A stretch of 64,000 bases of DNA from JAFDVL01 sp964631865 (lineage in GTDB: Bacteria; Acidobacteriota; Blastocatellia; RBC074). A program made the translations under genes and the position numbers. The notes below the pieces were generated by a model, which saw only the letters and a program-made list of their open reading frames with translations, made no database searches and was not told the origin of the DNA. Of this stretch, positions 34,718 through 43,864 are shown in pieces. The DNA is taken from the NCBI GenBank assembly GCA_964631865.1, contig CAZWAK010000002.1, positions 62,001-126,000 on the forward strand, given 5' to 3'. Numbering within the stretch: position 1 is the first letter of the stretch; the number at the start of each line of letters is the position of its first letter.

Positions 34718-35224
34718 ATGAATACCAAGCTTCCTTACTTCATCATTGCCATCGTTGTGCTGATTGCCGATCAGGTCACGAAGGCTTGGGCGACGGCGAG
34801 ACTGCAATTTATGGAGTTGCAGACGATGGAGATTATTCCGAATTTCTTTCGCTTCACCTACGCGCGCAATCGCGGCGTCGCGTTTAGTTTGTTCGCCGAC
34901 GCCCAATTTGAAATGAAGTGGATTCTGGCGAGTATCTCCACTGTCGCGGCGATTGGCGTGTGCGTGTATTTGTGGCGGTCGGGCGCGCACGAAAAACGAT
35001 TGAACTATGCGCTGTCGTTTTTGCTCGCCGGGATTGTCGGCAATTTGATTGATCGCGTGCGGCTCGGCGAAGTCGTGGACTTCATAGATTTTCATTGGTA
35101 CGAAAGCTATACGTGGCCGACGTTCAATATTGCCGATGCGGCGATTTGTGTGGGCGCGGCGCTGCTGGCGATTGAGATGATGCGCGAACAAAAAGTTTCG
35201 CAAGCACAAACCACCGAAAGTTAA
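34718..35224 (+). CDS. lspA: Lipoprotein signal peptidase (signal peptidase II)
   Basis: Cuts the signal peptide of prolipoproteins after diacylglyceryl transfer. The 168-aa protein has four membrane segments. Conserved boxes are DQVTKAW, NRGVAFSLF (N-x-G-x-AFS) and the catalytic aspartates in IVGNLIDRVRLGEVVDFIDFHW. lgt follows after 14 bp, so both lipoprotein-processing steps are in one operon. Substrates in this window include the PpiC-like lipoprotein near 60 kb. Confidence 0.97.
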   Translation: MNTKLPYFIIAIVVLIADQVTKAWATARLQFMELQTMEIIPNFFRFTYARNRGVAFSLFADAQFEMKWILASISTVAAIGVCVYLWRSGAHEKRLNYALSFLLAGIVGNLIDRVRLGEVVDFIDFHWYESYTWPTFNIADAAICVGAALLAIEMMREQKVSQAQTTES

Positions 35225-35238
35225 TTCTGCCCCCAAGC

Positions 35239-36096
35239 ATGTTTCCTGAACTCTTCAAAATCCCCGGCCTAGATTTCACCGTCAATACTTATGGAGCCTT
35301 GTTAGCCCTCGCGTTTTTGGCCGGGCTGTTTGTGATGGCGCGGCAGGCGACGGCGGACAATCTCGACAAAAACCGCGTGTACGATTTGGGCTTGTGGGTG
35401 CTGGTCGCTTCGTTGATCGGCTCGAAGTTGCTGATGATCGTGACGGATTGGGAGGACTATCAAGGCGATTGGCGCGCGTTTTTGTCGCTTGATTTTCTGC
35501 GCTCTGGCGGCGTGTTTTATGGCGGCTTCATCGGCGCGGTCATCGCGTCCGTGATTATGATGCGCATTTACAAACTGCCGTGGTGGCGTACGGCGGATGC
35601 GTTCGCGCCGGGCATTGCGATTGGGCAGGCGATTGGGCGGCTCGGTTGTTTCAGCGCGGGTTGTTGCTGGGGCAAACCGACGACGGCGTTTTGTGGTGTG
35701 CATTTCAGTGACAAAGGACACGAGACAACCAATGTGCCGACCATTGTGGGGCATCTGCCAGCGGCAATTCAGCAGCAATGGGCGGACAAGCTCGGTGGCT
35801 TGACCGCGCCGATTCATTTGCATCCGGTGCAACTGTACGAAGTCGGCGCGACGCTAGTAATTTTTGCCATCTTGTTGGTGATGGCACGCAAGCGCAAATT
35901 TCACGGACAAATTGTGTTGGCATATGCAGTGCTGTATGCGGTGGCGCGCTTCATCATTGAGTTTTGGCGCGACGATCCGCGCGGCGCGTTGTTGGGGGTT
36001 TCGACTTCGCAATTCATTGCGGCGCTGATTTTTGTTGGCAGTATCGCAGTGTATATTTATCGGTCGCGCGCGCCAAAAAACTCATCTCAGATTTGA
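35239..36096 (+). CDS. lgt: Prolipoprotein diacylglyceryl transferase
   Basis: Adds diacylglycerol to the lipobox Cys before LspA acts. The 285-aa membrane protein has the Lgt signature GQAIGRLGCFSAGCCWG, the conserved Tyr/Gly motif GGVFYGGFIG, and the late HPVQLYEV box. The last codon and the TGA stop lie inside the first ATTTGAG word of the repeat that follows (stop at 36094-36096). Confidence 0.97.
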   Translation: MFPELFKIPGLDFTVNTYGALLALAFLAGLFVMARQATADNLDKNRVYDLGLWVLVASLIGSKLLMIVTDWEDYQGDWRAFLSLDFLRSGGVFYGGFIGAVIASVIMMRIYKLPWWRTADAFAPGIAIGQAIGRLGCFSAGCCWGKPTTAFCGVHFSDKGHETTNVPTIVGHLPAAIQQQWADKLGGLTAPIHLHPVQLYEVGATLVIFAILLVMARKRKFHGQIVLAYAVLYAVARFIIEFWRDDPRGALLGVSTSQFIAALIFVGSIAVYIYRSRAPKNSSQI

Positions 36097-36151
36097 GATT
36101 TGAAATTTGAAATAAAGGTCATTTCCAATCTCCCATCTCCAATTTCCAATC
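36091..36151. repeat. Heptamer-repeat inverted repeat (ATTTGAA / TCCAATC words)
   Basis: The left arm reads ATTTGAG ATTTGAA ATTTGAA ATAAAGG (36091-36118). The right arm reads TCCAATC TCCCATC TCCAATT TCCAATC (36124-36151). The arms are complementary with mismatches and share the 7-bp register. The left arm supplies the lgt stop codon, and the right arm ends four bases before the next ATG. Confidence 0.82.
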
Positions 36152-36155
36152 CACC

Positions 36156-38240
36156 ATGCGTCTCGCCTATTTCACACCGCTTCCGCCCAGCAAATCCGGC
36201 ATCGCCGATTACAATGCGGAACTGCTGCCACATTTGGCGGAAGCAGCCGACATCACCGTGTTTGTCGAACACGAACGCGAACTGCGGCAAAATCGTGGAC
36301 AGTTCAAATACGACGTGCGCGATGTGCTGCACTTTGCAGGGCTGCATGCGGAGCGGCCTTTTGATCTGTGCATCTATCATCAAGGTAACAATCCCTATCA
36401 CGAATTTGTTTACGATCAGGCGATTCAAACGCCGGGACTGGTCGTGTTGCATGAACATTGCCTCCATCATTTGTTTGCGCTCAAAACGTTGGATCGCGGA
36501 GATCGCGCGGCGTATCGGAAGGTGATGTTTCAAGCGTATGGACGAGTCGGCGCAACATTGGCGGATGGGCGCGCGCGCGGGGTCAACCCGGATTACATGC
36601 AATTTGCGCTGCCGCTGAATTACCAGATTCTCGCGCGCAGCCTCGGCGTCATCACGCACAACGCATACGCCGCCGCGCATCTGGAAATCCCGGACAACAT
36701 TGCGTTATCGAAGCGATTACCCGGCGCGTTGCCCGAAGCGCCGCTCGTGCAAGTGATCCCGCATCATCTTTCGCCGAAAGTGTATGAACTAGATGAGTGG
36801 GATAAAAACGATTGCCGCACAGAATTGCAATTGCCAGCCAATCGTTTGGTCATTGGCGCGTTCGGCTATGTGACCGAAGTCAAACGATTGCCCGGCGTAC
36901 TGAAGGCCTTCAAGCAATTGCTGGCGGTGATCCCAGACGTAATGTTTGTGATTGTCGGCGAAGACCATTGGAAGCACAGCATCGTGCCGCTGATTTCGGA
37001 TTTGGAAATGGACGACCACGTTCTGATTACGGGCTACACGAACGAGCGGCAATTTTTTCAGTATCTCAAAGCCGTAGACATCGTTGTCAATTTGCGCTAC
37101 CCGACTGCCGGAGAAACATCCGGCACGTTGATTCGCACATTGGGCGCAGGCAAGCCGCTCATCACGTCAGACTTTGGACAATATGGCGATTTGCCCGACG
37201 AAGTTTGCTTGAAGGTCCCAGTCGGCGAAGGCGAAGAACAAGCGTTGTACAAAGAATTTCGTCGCCTTGCATTTCAGCCTGCGTTGCGCGAACGGCTCGG
37301 AAAACAAGCGGCAGAATGGGCGCGGCGCGAATGCAACATCGAACGTTGTGCGGCGCGGTATTTGGAATTCGCGGAGCAAGTGATGCGAGAACGAACGACG
37401 AGAGACGTCCCCCTCGTTCAGAGCAAAGAAACGCCGACGATTGATTGCGAAGATGACGAAGCGTTGCAGTATTTGTTCGACTGGTTTGCCGACGACGAAG
37501 GCACGCAAGGCTACATTCTCAAACACAAGCATCGTTTGTTGGACACGCTCAAGCTGATTCCGAAAGGCGACGGCACGCAGCGGCTTCTGGAACTCAGCAG
37601 CTATCGGCAAATGCCGCCGCTCGTGTATCGCTTTGGCAAATACGCGGAAGTCGTGACGACAGCGTTCTGGCACGGCGAGCCGGAGCGCAAGCCGCAAAGC
37701 ATGTGCAACGACAAAACGGGCGAAGAATTGCAATTTGACTTCATCCGCTTGAATGTCGAGCGCGACCGCTTTCCGTTTGCCGACGAATCGTTCGATGTGG
37801 CGCTGTGCTGCGAATTGATTGAGCATCTGGCGGAAGACCCGATGCACATGATGATCGAACTCAATCGCATTCTGAAATGGGATGGATTGGTGATTATCAC
37901 GACGCCGAATGTGAGCAGTGCGATCAGTATCCAAGCGGCGTTGCGCGGACGCAGTCCGTATATTTTCGGTCATTACAACCGCGAGAATATTTATTACGGT
38001 TTGAGTGATCGGCACAACCGCGAATACACGCCCGACGATGTGCGCGTGGCGTTGGAGGCGAGCGGTTTTGAGGTCATCAAGCTCTTCACGCGCGACACCT
38101 GGAATACGCCGGGGCCGGAAGTGATGCAGCTGCTGGCAACGACGAATGTTCCGCTGGAAATGCGTGGCGATAACATTTTCGCGGTCGGGCGCAAAGTCAG
38201 TTCGCACCTCGAACGCTATCCGAAACAGCTTTACGACTAA
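36156..38240 (+). CDS. Glycosyltransferase (GT4-like) fused to a SAM methyltransferase
   Basis: The 694-aa protein has an N-terminal GT-B glycosyltransferase (residues about 1-410): MRLAYFTPLPPSKSGIADY at the start, FGYVTEVKRLPGVLKAF at the domain junction, and the acceptor/donor motif RYPTAGETSGTLIRTLGAGKP. After an acidic linker, residues about 440-680 hold a class I methyltransferase-like domain, with FDVALCCELIEHLAEDP and IITTPN. It probably adds and methylates a surface sugar. It sits just ahead of a Wzt-like ABC ATPase, which supports an O-antigen-like role. Confidence 0.85.
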   Translation: MRLAYFTPLPPSKSGIADYNAELLPHLAEAADITVFVEHERELRQNRGQFKYDVRDVLHFAGLHAERPFDLCIYHQGNNPYHEFVYDQAIQTPGLVVLHEHCLHHLFALKTLDRGDRAAYRKVMFQAYGRVGATLADGRARGVNPDYMQFALPLNYQILARSLGVITHNAYAAAHLEIPDNIALSKRLPGALPEAPLVQVIPHHLSPKVYELDEWDKNDCRTELQLPANRLVIGAFGYVTEVKRLPGVLKAFKQLLAVIPDVMFVIVGEDHWKHSIVPLISDLEMDDHVLITGYTNERQFFQYLKAVDIVVNLRYPTAGETSGTLIRTLGAGKPLITSDFGQYGDLPDEVCLKVPVGEGEEQALYKEFRRLAFQPALRERLGKQAAEWARRECNIERCAARYLEFAEQVMRERTTRDVPLVQSKETPTIDCEDDEALQYLFDWFADDEGTQGYILKHKHRLLDTLKLIPKGDGTQRLLELSSYRQMPPLVYRFGKYAEVVTTAFWHGEPERKPQSMCNDKTGEELQFDFIRLNVERDRFPFADESFDVALCCELIEHLAEDPMHMMIELNRILKWDGLVIITTPNVSSAISIQAALRGRSPYIFGHYNRENIYYGLSDRHNREYTPDDVRVALEASGFEVIKLFTRDTWNTPGPEVMQLLATTNVPLEMRGDNIFAVGRKVSSHLERYPKQLYD

Positions 38241-38249
38241 ACCTTCCTT

Positions 38250-39539
38250 GTGATTTCCGTTCAAGGCATTTCTAAACTGTATCGTATTTATGACAGCCCG
38301 TCGGGTCGGCTCAAGGAAATTCTTTTGCGTGGCAAACGCAAATACCACCGCGATTTTTGGGCCTTGCGCGACATCACATTTGAAGTGCAGGCGGGTGAAA
38401 CCGTCGGCATCATCGGACGCAACGGCGCGGGTAAAACCACATTGCTGCAAATCATCGCAGGTGTGCTGCAACCGACAGAAGGCGCGGTCACGGTTGAGGG
38501 CCGCGTGACAGCGTTGCTCGAACTCGGCAGCGGCTTCAATCACGAATACACGGGGCGCGAGAACATTTTGCTGTCGGGGCAAATCCTCGGCTTCAGCGAA
38601 GCAGAAATGCGCGAACGGTTGGACGTGATTGTGCGGTTTGCCGAGCTTCAGGAATTTGTAGATCAGCCCGTCAAAACCTACTCGACTGGAATGATTATGC
38701 GGCTGGCATTCGCGGCAGCGATTCACGTTGACCCGGATGTGTTGATTGTGGACGAAGCGTTGTCGGTCGGCGATGTGTATTTCCAACGCAAATCGCTGGA
38801 TCGCATTGAATATTTTCGCCAGGCCGGAAAAACCGTGTTGTTCGTTTCGCACGATCCGCGTTTGATTCAGCGGTTTTGCACGCGCGCGGTGTGGCTGGAA
38901 AGTGGAAAAACCGCGATGATCGGCGAGGCCAAAGAAGTCGTCACAGCGTACGAAGCGTTTTGCCAGCGCCTGGAAAATGAACGGCTCAGCGTGGTGTCGC
39001 AGGAAATGGAGCAGGATTTGCGCGAGGCTGCGCCGCTGGCGCGCGACCTCAAACTTGTCGGCTCGCGTTGGGGCAATGGGCACATCCAATTTGCTGGCAT
39101 TGAACTGATTGATGCTGACGGAGAAGCCAAATGGGTTTTCAAAACCGGGGAACCGATCTCCATTCACTTGCGGATCATCGCTGACCAGGATTACGAAGCC
39201 CCTGTCTTTGCCATTGATGTTCACCGCTTTGATGGTTTTTTCATCGGAACCATCAACAACTACGATTCACACCCCGTGACGCTGCCCATTCGGCGCGGCG
39301 AAAATACGATTCATCTGAAGATTCCCAATCTGGACTTACCCCAAAACAGTTACTTTCTCTCGCTCAAAGCCTACACCGAAGCCGACCCGCCGTTGTGGCC
39401 TGACCCGGCGGACGTGCATAACCAAACGTATCAGGTCACGGTGGTCGCGGAAAAAGCTCGTCACGGGTTGTTGCGGTTTGAAGCGGAATGGCACAACGGC
39501 GAAACAATCACGGTAAAAGCACCGGACAATCGTCATTAA
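38250..39539 (+). CDS. Polysaccharide-export ABC transporter ATP-binding protein (Wzt-like)
   Basis: The 429-aa protein starts with GTG and has Walker A GRNGAGKTTLLQI, the Q-loop region, signature YSTGMIMRLAFA and Walker B VLIVDEALSVGD. A C-terminal beta domain (about 265-410) matches the Wzt_C type that recognises the modified end of the exported glycan. Known Wzt proteins act with a Wzm permease, and no permease is found nearby. It begins 9 bp after the glycosyltransferase-methyltransferase gene, whose product could make the terminal modification (inference). Confidence 0.87.
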   Translation: MISVQGISKLYRIYDSPSGRLKEILLRGKRKYHRDFWALRDITFEVQAGETVGIIGRNGAGKTTLLQIIAGVLQPTEGAVTVEGRVTALLELGSGFNHEYTGRENILLSGQILGFSEAEMRERLDVIVRFAELQEFVDQPVKTYSTGMIMRLAFAAAIHVDPDVLIVDEALSVGDVYFQRKSLDRIEYFRQAGKTVLFVSHDPRLIQRFCTRAVWLESGKTAMIGEAKEVVTAYEAFCQRLENERLSVVSQEMEQDLREAAPLARDLKLVGSRWGNGHIQFAGIELIDADGEAKWVFKTGEPISIHLRIIADQDYEAPVFAIDVHRFDGFFIGTINNYDSHPVTLPIRRGENTIHLKIPNLDLPQNSYFLSLKAYTEADPPLWPDPADVHNQTYQVTVVAEKARHGLLRFEAEWHNGETITVKAPDNRH

Positions 39540-39630
39540 AATTCAGCCAAAACGATAAAACCTCATCAAACAGCTTGACTCTGTTTTAAGTTCGGGCGTA
39601 AATTCACGCTACCGGCAGAATAGACTCTAA

Positions 39631-39646
39631 CTGATCTATTGATCAG
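39631..39646. promoter_or_regulatory. Perfect small inverted repeat upstream of the CHRD/PEP-CTERM gene
   Basis: CTGATC and GATCAG flank TATT. It lies about 50 bp before the start and about 30 bp after a weak TTGACT-N18-TAAATT promoter-like pair (39575-39604). It could be an operator or a leader hairpin. Confidence 0.4.
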
Positions 39647-39693
39647 GCTCCTAACATAGCAAAACAATAAGAATTTCCGAAAGGATGGTGTTT

Positions 39694-40230
39694 ATGTCCC
39701 TCACGAGATCCTTGTCGGTGGCGGTTATGACGTTACTCTGCACTCTTGCCCTGTCCGCCGTAACCAAAGCCGATACAATAACCTTTACCGCAGTTCTGAG
39801 CGGTGCCAATGAGGTGCCAGCCAGGACAACCAATGCGACAGGAATGGCCACGCTGGTGGTTGACACTGTCACGGGTAGAGCAACTCTTTCCGTCAGCTTT
39901 AGTGGTCTCACGACCGGGTTGACAGGTGCTCACATTCATTGCTGCGCTGGTCCCACGGCAAATGCGGGCGTCCTCATAGACTTCGGGTCCCAATTCACAG
40001 CGGGAGCAACCTCTGGCTCATTTACGAACTTTTCGTTTACGCTGACCGCCCAGCAAATCAATGACCTGCGGAATGGATTGATGTATGTCAACATTCACAG
40101 TTCGACCTACCCAGGCGGCGAAATTCGCGGTCAACTCTATGCCGTGCCTGAACCTGGCACGCTAATGCTCCTCGGAGCAGGCTTACTATCCGTCGCAACT
40201 GCGTTGAAAAAACGACGCGGGCGAGATTGA
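39694..40230 (+). CDS. CHRD-domain protein with PEP-CTERM sorting signal
   Basis: The protein (178 aa from the ATG at 39694, preceded by GAAAGGA) has a signal peptide ending near TKAD. A CHRD domain follows (FTAVLSGANEVPA, ATLVVDTVTG, GAHIHC, GVLIDFG, VNIHSSTYPGGEIRGQL). The tail is a perfect PEP-CTERM: VPEPGTLMLLGAG, a hydrophobic span, then KKRRGRD. PEP-CTERM proteins are processed by exosortase and are linked to biofilm matrix, so an exosortase is expected elsewhere in the genome. A strong terminator follows. Confidence 0.9.
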   Translation: MSLTRSLSVAVMTLLCTLALSAVTKADTITFTAVLSGANEVPARTTNATGMATLVVDTVTGRATLSVSFSGLTTGLTGAHIHCCAGPTANAGVLIDFGSQFTAGATSGSFTNFSFTLTAQQINDLRNGLMYVNIHSSTYPGGEIRGQLYAVPEPGTLMLLGAGLLSVATALKKRRGRD

Positions 40231-40259
40231 ATTTTGGTGAGAAAATTCGTTTTCGAGAG

Positions 40260-40287
40260 GGGTAGCAAAATTGCTGCCCTTTTTTTT
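40260..40287 (+). terminator. Rho-independent terminator after the PEP-CTERM gene
   Basis: GGGTAGCAA (40260-40268) pairs with TTGCTGCCC (40271-40279) and eight T follow. Confidence 0.9.
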
Positions 40288-40383
40288 CGCGCAACTTTAT
40301 TACTTCCTTTTCCTCAAGCATTTCCACAGGCTGTGCAAAATACGCTATGATTCTTTTCTCGAATGCAGGCAAAGGATCAGGAA

Positions 40384-41151
40384 ATGCCCTTACTATCTAT
40401 CGTCATTCCAGCGTACAACGAAGAGGAGCGACTGGGGAAAAGCTTGTCCGAAACGTTCGACTACTTAGCCGCACAGGATTACACCAGCGAAATTATTGTA
40501 GTGGACGATGGCTCGCGGGATCGCACCGTTGAGATTGCCAACAGCTTCCAAGCGCGCGCCAACGCCAAGACCAAATTGATGGTGCTGAAAAATCCTGGCA
40601 ATCGCGGCAAAGGCTACGCCGTCCGAAACGGAATGCTGCACGCCAGCGGCGAAATTCATCTTTTCTTCGACGCCGATCTGGCCACGCCGCTGGATCAAAT
40701 CCCCAAAATCCTTCAGCCGATTCTCAATAACGAATTCGATGTCGTCTTTGGCTCACGCGCCTTGAGCGAAGCTGTGATCGAGGTCGAGCAATCGTTTCTG
40801 CGCCAACTGCGGGGGCGCGGCGGGAATCTCCTAATTCGTATGTTGACCGGAATGAACATCAAGGATACGCAATGCGGATTCAAAGCCTTTCGTCGTCAAG
40901 CTTCGCAGTCGGTCTTCCCGCTGCAACAAATTGACGGCTTCGGGTTTGACCCCGAAATTTTGTTCATTGCCAACAAACAGGGATGGCGCTGGAAAGAAAC
41001 GCCTGTCGTGTGGCGTCACGTCGAAGGCTCCAAAGTGACGATGTTTTCCGCGACGGTGAGCGTCTTGACGGAGGTCTTCAAGATTCGCTGGAACGATTTG
41101 ACGGGAAAATATGATCCGCAAAAAGTCGCCCAAGCCGCAGGATTGCAATGA
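40384..41151 (+). CDS. GT2 family glycosyltransferase (dolichyl/polyprenyl-phosphate glucosyltransferase-like)
   Basis: The protein (255 aa from MPLLSIVIPAYNEEERL at 40384, with AGGATCAGGA upstream) has the GT2 fold. The nucleotide site is VDDGSRDRTV, the DxD-type motif is FFDADLATPLDQI, and the acceptor region is GSRALSEAV plus DTQCGFKAFRR. This set is typical of polyprenyl-phosphate glucosyl- or mannosyltransferases, the donors of GT39-like enzymes such as the one at 25.1 kb. No C-terminal membrane helices are seen. It overlaps pdxJ by 4 bp. Confidence 0.88.
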   Translation: MPLLSIVIPAYNEEERLGKSLSETFDYLAAQDYTSEIIVVDDGSRDRTVEIANSFQARANAKTKLMVLKNPGNRGKGYAVRNGMLHASGEIHLFFDADLATPLDQIPKILQPILNNEFDVVFGSRALSEAVIEVEQSFLRQLRGRGGNLLIRMLTGMNIKDTQCGFKAFRRQASQSVFPLQQIDGFGFDPEILFIANKQGWRWKETPVVWRHVEGSKVTMFSATVSVLTEVFKIRWNDLTGKYDPQKVAQAAGLQ

Positions 41152-41894
41152 AAAGACTCAACGTAAACATTGACCATATCGCCACGATTCGCCAAGCGCG
41201 GCGCACCAATGAACCCAACCCCGTTTCCGCCGCCGTGATTTGTGAACTGGCCGGAGCTGACGGCATCACCACGCACTTGCGCAGCGACCGACGGCATATT
41301 CAGGATTACGATTTGATCGCGCTCAAGCAAGTGGTCGTGACGCACTTGAACGTCGAAATGGCCGCGACGGACGAAATGGTCGAAATCGCAGCGCGCGTCA
41401 AACCCGATGTGGTGACGCTTGTGCCCGAACGCCCGCAGGAAGTCACAACCGAAGGCGGACTGGACGTAATCGCCAACCAAAAGGAAATCAAAAAAGCGGT
41501 GGACGCGCTCAGCGCCTGCGGAATTTTCGTAAGTCTGTTTATTGATCCTGACCCCAAACAAATCAAAGCCTCCGCGAAACTCAATGTCTTCCAAGTCGAA
41601 CTATGCACAGCCAGTTACGCGCATTTGTGTGAAGCGCCGGGCAGCGCGACGGTGCGGAAAACCAAAGAGATTGCGGCGGAAGTCACGCGCATCCAAAAAG
41701 CCGTACGCACCGCCACGCAAGCCGGGTTGCAAGTCGCCGCCGGGCACGGATTAACCTATCGCAACGTCACGCCGATTGCTCGCATCCCGGAAATCGAGGA
41801 ATTCAACATCGGGCACAACATCATTGCGCGCGCAGCGTTGGTAGGCTTGGATCGTGCCGTGCGAGAAATGATTGCGGCCATCCGCGATGTCTAA
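41148..41894 (+). CDS. pdxJ: Pyridoxine 5'-phosphate synthase
   Basis: PdxJ joins aminoacetone phosphate and deoxyxylulose 5-phosphate in vitamin B6 synthesis. The 248-aa protein is collinear with the family: MKRLNVNIDHIATIRQARR, GITTHLRSDRRHI, VTLVPERPQEVTTEGGLD, VSLFIDPD and AGHGLTYRNV. Its ATG overlaps the stop of the GT2 gene (ATGA). A phosphodiesterase gene follows after 3 bp. Confidence 0.96.
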   Translation: MKRLNVNIDHIATIRQARRTNEPNPVSAAVICELAGADGITTHLRSDRRHIQDYDLIALKQVVVTHLNVEMAATDEMVEIAARVKPDVVTLVPERPQEVTTEGGLDVIANQKEIKKAVDALSACGIFVSLFIDPDPKQIKASAKLNVFQVELCTASYAHLCEAPGSATVRKTKEIAAEVTRIQKAVRTATQAGLQVAAGHGLTYRNVTPIARIPEIEEFNIGHNIIARAALVGLDRAVREMIAAIRDV

Positions 41895-41897
41895 ACT

Positions 41898-43169
41898 GTG
41901 AAGAACCTCAACTCAGCAACTCGTTTGGTTTTGCTTCTGTTCCTGACAGTTTGTGTATTTGCGCAAACCGATCCAGCCAAGCGCGAAAAGAAGGCGAAAG
42001 AAAAGCCACCCCCGCTGACCTCGCACGTCGTCCTGATTTCGATTGACGGCTTGCGCATCGAAGACCTGAACAATCCCAAACTCAATCTCCCGACCTTGAA
42101 AGCCTTGCGCGAGCGTGGGTCGTTTGCCTTGAACGTCGAAAGCATTTATCCGTCACAATCTCTGCCTGCGCACGCGACGATGGTCAGCGGAATGCTGCCC
42201 GCCGATCATGGCGTCACGGCGGATTTCCCTTTCGACGAAAAACGAGGACAGACTGCGGCGGAAAAATATCACCTCGCCAGCGAACTCAAAGCCGACACGA
42301 TCTGGCAGGCAGCCAAACGAGCGGGGTTAAAAACGGCTGCCGCCAACTTTCCGTTGACCGAAAAGGCTGACATTGATTTCGTCGCGCAAGAGGAATCCTC
42401 AATTTCTGGCTTAATTGCCAACCAACGGCCAGAGATATTGCTCGTGCGATTTGAGGAATTGGCGAATTCGTTGCAGCGGTTCGGACTCGGCTCCATCGAA
42501 ACCGCACGGGCAATAGAAACGGTGGACGCCACTCTCAAAGCAATTCTTGATTCCGTTGAGCGGGCAGGATTGATGAACGAAACGACGTTTCTGCTTGTGT
42601 CCACGCACGGCTACGCAAGAGCCGAGCAGGAGTTTCGCCCCAATGTGATTCTGGCGCGCAAAGGCTTTTTGACGACGGACGCGAGCGGAAACATTACGTC
42701 CTGGATCGCGGCGACGCATACATCCGGCGGAGCGGCAGCCATCTATCTGCACGATCAATACAACGAGGAAGTCGCAAAAACGCTCGTAGACATCTTCGCC
42801 GAAATTCACCAAAAAGACGCAAGCCCGCTCTGGCGTGTCCTTGCCAAAAAAGATGCCGCACGGCTTGGCGCAGACCCGCGCGCGGCGTTATTTCTCGAAG
42901 CGGCTCCCGGCTTTTTGATCTCCGAACAGGCGAGCGGGAAAAAATTGACGGACAAATTGAACGCCTCCGCCGTGCGAGCAGCTTCCGGGTATTTGCCCTC
43001 GCGCTCAGAAATGCGCGGAATGCTGCTTGTCGCCGGAAAAGGAATCAAACCCAAAACCCAAATCGAATATGCCCGATTGGTGGACATCGCGCCGACCATC
43101 GCGCGCTTGCTCGGTTTCGAGCTAAAAGCCTCGCGCGGACATGCCATCTCGGCGCTGCTGGCTCCATAG
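41898..43169 (+). CDS. Secreted alkaline-phosphatase-superfamily phosphodiesterase (PF01663-like)
   Basis: The 423-aa protein begins with GTG and has a signal peptide (VLLLFLTVCVFAQ). The catalytic core is ISIDGLRIEDL, with a metal-binding Asp. The PSQSLPAHATMVSGMLPADHGVT box holds the nucleophile region and the G-HG motif. Later motifs are LVSTHGYA and a C-terminal GHAISALL. Members hydrolyse nucleotide or lipid phosphodiesters. It runs directly from pdxJ and is probably co-transcribed. Substrate unknown. Confidence 0.85.
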   Translation: MKNLNSATRLVLLLFLTVCVFAQTDPAKREKKAKEKPPPLTSHVVLISIDGLRIEDLNNPKLNLPTLKALRERGSFALNVESIYPSQSLPAHATMVSGMLPADHGVTADFPFDEKRGQTAAEKYHLASELKADTIWQAAKRAGLKTAAANFPLTEKADIDFVAQEESSISGLIANQRPEILLVRFEELANSLQRFGLGSIETARAIETVDATLKAILDSVERAGLMNETTFLLVSTHGYARAEQEFRPNVILARKGFLTTDASGNITSWIAATHTSGGAAAIYLHDQYNEEVAKTLVDIFAEIHQKDASPLWRVLAKKDAARLGADPRAALFLEAAPGFLISEQASGKKLTDKLNASAVRAASGYLPSRSEMRGMLLVAGKGIKPKTQIEYARLVDIAPTIARLLGFELKASRGHAISALLAP

Positions 43170-43185
43170 CCAAATTACGGACGTT

Positions 43186-43803
43186 ATGTTTTGTCATCGT
43201 TGCGGAAAATCTTTGCCGCCGGAAAGCAGATTTTGTAACGGTTGCGGCGCAGGTGTGGTGGCAGATCAACCTGTTACGGCTACCCACACACACTCGTCCG
43301 TCAGCATTCCTCTTTCCCCTTCCGCCAAACCAATCATTCAAACTCCAGCGCAAAACGATGAAGAAGTGATCTTTCGCATTCGCCCGTCGTTTTACGCCGT
43401 CGGCACAGCCTACGTTGGAGCCGCAATCTTTTCCCTTTTGGCGATAGCGGTCTTTGGGTACTTTGCGCTGCCCATCGGGATTTCGCTGGCAATGTCGCTG
43501 GCTTCATTCATCTTCCCACTCGTTCGGCACATTCAACGCAATCGAGTGGTTTACACTTTAACGCCGAGCAAGATCGAAATTGACTACGGCATCTTTTCCA
43601 AAACCGTTCGCAACATTCCGCTGCGCAACGCGCAAGATGTCACCGTCAGCGCAACGTTGTTCGAGCGGATGATCGGCGTCGGTGATGTGATCGTTGACAG
43701 CGCCGCAGAAGCCGGTAAGATACTGATGCGTCAAATTCCCGACCCACGCAAACACGCGGACTTGATCTTGCAACAATTGCAACGAATTCACCGCCTGCAC
43801 TAA
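43186..43803 (+). CDS. Zinc-ribbon and bacterial PH-domain membrane protein
   Basis: The protein (205 aa from the ATG at 43186) opens with a zinc ribbon, MFCHRCGKSLPPESRFCNGCG (C-x2-C and C-x2-C). A Ser/Thr/Pro linker, two membrane segments near residues 80-125, and a bPH_2 domain follow (VVYTLTPSKIEIDYGIFSKTVRNIPL, DVIVDSAAEAGKI). Such proteins are of unknown function. The frame is open 15 codons further upstream but that stretch lies within the preceding gene. Confidence 0.83.
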   Translation: MFCHRCGKSLPPESRFCNGCGAGVVADQPVTATHTHSSVSIPLSPSAKPIIQTPAQNDEEVIFRIRPSFYAVGTAYVGAAIFSLLAIAVFGYFALPIGISLAMSLASFIFPLVRHIQRNRVVYTLTPSKIEIDYGIFSKTVRNIPLRNAQDVTVSATLFERMIGVGDVIVDSAAEAGKILMRQIPDPRKHADLILQQLQRIHRLH

Positions 43804-43864
43804 ATTCGTTTCGTTCCTCGACCCATCGGCTCATCTACAATCAATGTTATACTGCGGTTCTTTT

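Noticed and set aside
37167..39224. A 685-codon minus-strand frame
   Set aside because: Shadow of the glycosyltransferase-methyltransferase and ABC ATPase genes, which have clear motifs. Long antisense frames are common in GC-rich codon usage.
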